Below, in pieces: positions 62,103 through 64,000 of a stretch of 64,000 nt of DNA. Position numbers and translations under genes: made by a program. The stretch covers positions 124,001 through 188,000 of the forward strand of contig NZ_BDAV01000009.1 in assembly GCF_001612635.1 (NCBI RefSeq). Direction: 5' to 3'. Each line of letters begins with the position of its first letter. The stretch's first letter is position 1. The stretch comes from Nocardia africana NBRC 100379. Its GTDB lineage: Bacteria; Actinomycetota; Actinomycetes; Mycobacteriales; Mycobacteriaceae. The notes below the pieces were generated by a model. It was not told where the DNA came from and made no database searches. It worked only from the letters and a program-made list of their open reading frames with translations.

Positions 62103-63578
62103 TCAGTGTTCGAGGGCCTCGAGTTCGGTGGCGGCCCACAGGTCGTAGCCGTGCCCGCCGGGCTCCGGCGGCCCGGGCACGATGCGGTGGGTGCGGGTGC
62201 CGTCGGGGCCGCGTTCGGCGCGCAGGAACAGATCGCCGGGGTGCGCGCCGGCGTGGCGGGTGCGGGCGTAGTCGTAGAGGTGGGTGACGAACACGACCGT
62301 CACACCGGCCTCGGTGAGCGCGCGCAGCAGCGGCCCCGCGATACGGCCGGCGTCGCGTTCGCCGGTGGAGGCGAACGCCTCGTTGCACAGCAGCAGCCCG
62401 TGCGGCCCGATCCGGTCGATCACCGCGTTCATCCGGACCAGTTCGTCGGCGAGCTTGCCGTAGGACAGGGTGTGGTCCTCGTCGCCGACGAAGTGGGTGA
62501 ACACCCCGTCGCGGACGTCGGCGCCGAATTCCTCGGCGAGAACGAACATTCCGGCCTGCATCATCAGCTGCGCGGCGCCGAGGCTGCGCAGGAACGTGGA
62601 TTTGCCGCCGTTGTTGGCGCCGGTGACGATCAGCAGCGATCGCCCGTCGGCGAGCAGGTCGCTGCCCGCGACGCTCGACGGTGCCGGGCCCAGGGCCAGG
62701 GTGATGTCGCGCAGCCCGCGGCAGCGCAGCCGGGCGGTGCCGGGTGGATGCGGGTGCGGCAGGCAGTAGGGAATCGCGGTGCGGTCGAGGTGTTCTCGCA
62801 GGATCAGGCAGCCGAGGTAGAAGGCGGTTTCCTCGCGTAACCGCAGGAAGAAGGCGTGTACGTGGTCGGCGGCTGCGGCGACCACGCCGGCGAGTTCGGC
62901 CAGCGCGTGATCCTTGATCTGCGTCACCGGATCGGAATTGACGTCACCGTCGGCGATCGCGTCGAAAACGCTTGTGCCGCGTGGCAATCCGAAACGGGTG
63001 CGGCGCGGCGGCGGTGGCGGGTGGACCACGACATCGGTGATCTTGTTGCCGGGCCCCAGGCCTGCCTCGATCTCGGCCCCGTGGTCGAAGCGCAGGGCAT
63101 TCAGCTCGTCGCGCACCGCGTGCAGGAAGGTGTCGTCGAACTGTGTGGTCGTCGCGATCAGGTCGCTCCAGCCGGTGGCGGTGAGGTGGTGGCCGTCGCG
63201 TTCGAGCAGGGTGCGCAGCCGGCGTAGCTGCTCGAGCTGTTCGGTGAACGGGGCAAGGGTGAGGACCAATGTGCCGTTGGCGCGCCGCGCGGTGGATGTC
63301 CAGCGACGTACCGAGGTGGCGGCGGTGGCGATGTCGTGGACGGCGCGCACGAGGTGTGGGTGCGCGCAGCAGTCGGTGAGCACGGCGTGGCGGTGGGCGA
63401 TCGCGGCCGGATCGGCCGGGGCCGCGGCGATCACGGCCCGGACCGCGTCGGCGGCCGCCGGGTCGCTGTCGGCGATCGTGTCGAACAGCGCGGACATGCC
63501 CAGATCCGCGACGGTGGTGTCGCCGAGCGTGATCGGCGCGGGTGCGGTGTCGCTGGGGTAGAGCAGCCGGACTCTCAT
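62103..63578 (-). CDS. MutS-family (domain V) ATPase, paralogue without mismatch-recognition domain
   Basis: 491 aa. Residues ~1-300 correspond to the MutS core/lever helices. The ABC-type ATPase domain has Walker A 'VTGANNGGKSTFLRSLG' (~330-346), a signature-like 'HTLSYGKLADELVRMN', and Walker B 'LLLCNEAFASTGERDAG'. There is no N-terminal mismatch-binding domain, so this is not classic MutS; it is like the MutS2/MutS-related proteins. It overlaps the next upstream gene, another MutS-type ATPase, as ATGA, so both are made together. Confidence 0.9.
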   Translation of the reverse strand: MRVRLLYPSDTAPAPITLGDTTVADLGMSALFDTIADSDPAAADAVRAVIAAAPADPAAIAHRHAVLTDCCAHPHLVRAVHDIATAATSVRRWTSTARRANGTLVLTLAPFTEQLEQLRRLRTLLERDGHHLTATGWSDLIATTTQFDDTFLHAVRDELNALRFDHGAEIEAGLGPGNKITDVVVHPPPPPRRTRFGLPRGTSVFDAIADGDVNSDPVTQIKDHALAELAGVVAAAADHVHAFFLRLREETAFYLGCLILREHLDRTAIPYCLPHPHPPGTARLRCRGLRDITLALGPAPSSVAGSDLLADGRSLLIVTGANNGGKSTFLRSLGAAQLMMQAGMFVLAEEFGADVRDGVFTHFVGDEDHTLSYGKLADELVRMNAVIDRIGPHGLLLCNEAFASTGERDAGRIAGPLLRALTEAGVTVVFVTHLYDYARTRHAGAHPGDLFLRAERGPDGTRTHRIVPGPPEPGGHGYDLWAATELEALEH

Positions 63579-64000
63579 CGCGCCAGCCTCGCGACCACCG
63601 CGTCGTAGCCGAGTCCGTAGCGGTCGGCGAGCTCGGTGGCGTAGGCGTTGCCGTCGGCGGGGCGGCGCACGATGCGGTAGGTGCGGCGTGCGGGGTCACT
63701 CGGGTCGGTCGATGCCACCATCGACACCACCTCGGGTCCGGCTTCGGTGAGGTCGTCGAAGAAGCTCACCCATACGCCCCACGCGCCGAGCCGCACGATG
63801 CGGGCCAGGACCTCACCGGCGATGCGCACGCCGTCGTGGGTGGTGGTCGTGGAGAAGCTCTCGTTGAGCACGATCAGGGTGTCCGCGCTCGCGGTCCGCA
63901 GGATCTCGCGCATCGACCGCAGGTCCGCCAGCAGCCGTCCGTCCGGGTCGCCCGCGTGTTCGGCGCGTTCGAAGTGGGTGTGGATGCGATCCGGCAGCGG
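63575..64000 (-). CDS. Second MutS-type ATPase (5' end beyond window edge)
   Basis: The last 141 codons are visible; the gene continues past the right edge. They include 'DTLIVLNESFSTTTTHDGVR' (Walker B with Asn-Glu), 'GVWVSFFDDLTEAGPEVVSM', and a C-terminal tail 'YATELADRYGLGYDAVVARL'. This is the C-terminal part of a MutS domain V ATPase, related to the gene it overlaps by 4 nt (ATGA). A Met at 63913 could be mistaken for the start, but the same frame is open to the window edge and keeps coding for matching sequence. Confidence 0.85.
   Translation of the reverse strand, partial: PLPDRIHTHFERAEHAGDPDGRLLADLRSMREILRTASADTLIVLNESFSTTTTHDGVRIAGEVLARIVRLGAWGVWVSFFDDLTEAGPEVVSMVASTDPSDPARRTYRIVRRPADGNAYATELADRYGLGYDAVVARLAR

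Overview
The window is about 64 kb of very GC-rich DNA from an actinomycete of the mycolic-acid group (Corynebacteriales/Mycobacteriales). Nocardia is the most likely genus. The reasons are a YrbE-Mce lipid-import operon, an RbpA whose sequence is close to that known from Mycobacterium tuberculosis, a wax-ester/diacylglycerol acyltransferase, a large NRPS, small Nocardia-style secreted proteins, many GTG starts and many 4-nt GTGA/ATGA gene overlaps. No rRNA, tRNA, CRISPR array, insertion sequence or prophage was seen. The genus is an inference; the gene families are read from the sequence.

1-6.9 kb: the start of an mce operon (yrbEA, yrbEB, mceA, mceB running off the left edge) faces away from a VOC protein, an amidohydrolase and an SDR oxidoreductase. 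The same 12-bp palindrome, TAGAT-N2-ATCTA, stands before the VOC gene and before the amidohydrolase gene. This suggests one regulator controlling uptake and breakdown of an unidentified compound. 7.5-23.1 kb: a 13.6-kb gene encodes a four-module NRPS (C-A-T x4, then TE). It is translationally coupled to a DrrA/DrrB-type ABC exporter and closed by a strong terminator. Module 1 looks like enterobactin synthase EntF and carries a serine specificity code. Modules 2-4 resemble one another.

23.1-34.1 kb is mostly housekeeping and membrane functions: rbpA, a small zinc-ribbon protein overlapping a membrane protein tail-to-tail, a squalene-cyclase-like toroid protein with an EamA transporter, a lone TrpF, a GT9 glycosyltransferase, two small exported or membrane proteins, a PCuAC copper chaperone with a Tat-exported Dyp peroxidase, and GtrA. 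34.2-39.9 kb: an MmyB-type regulator, two FAD enzymes and a WS/DGAT acyltransferase.

39.9-43.6 kb is the most interesting region. A sigma-factor partner-switching operon (STAS antagonist, RsbW-like kinase, SpoIIE-type phosphatase) ends in a B12-binding protein that carries the W-x9-EH signature of CarH-type adenosylcobalamin photoreceptors, but has no DNA-binding domain. This could be a B12/light-gated stress-signalling module.

44-57 kb: DUF1304, a GT2 glycosyltransferase, a UvrA paralogue, an exported protein, TetR with fructosamine kinase, gloA2, cyclophilin, an SDR lacking its catalytic Tyr/Lys divergent from an MmyB-type regulator, a YdjM-like membrane hydrolase, and a membrane Ser/Thr kinase whose architecture and DFN motif recall planctomycete kinases. 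57-64 kb: an SCO6745-family protein, two small toxin-antitoxin-like pairs each with a palindrome at its promoter, a DUF2786-like protein, a LysR regulator divergent from an alcohol-dehydrogenase-like enzyme, and two overlapping MutS-type ATPase genes, the second cut by the right edge.
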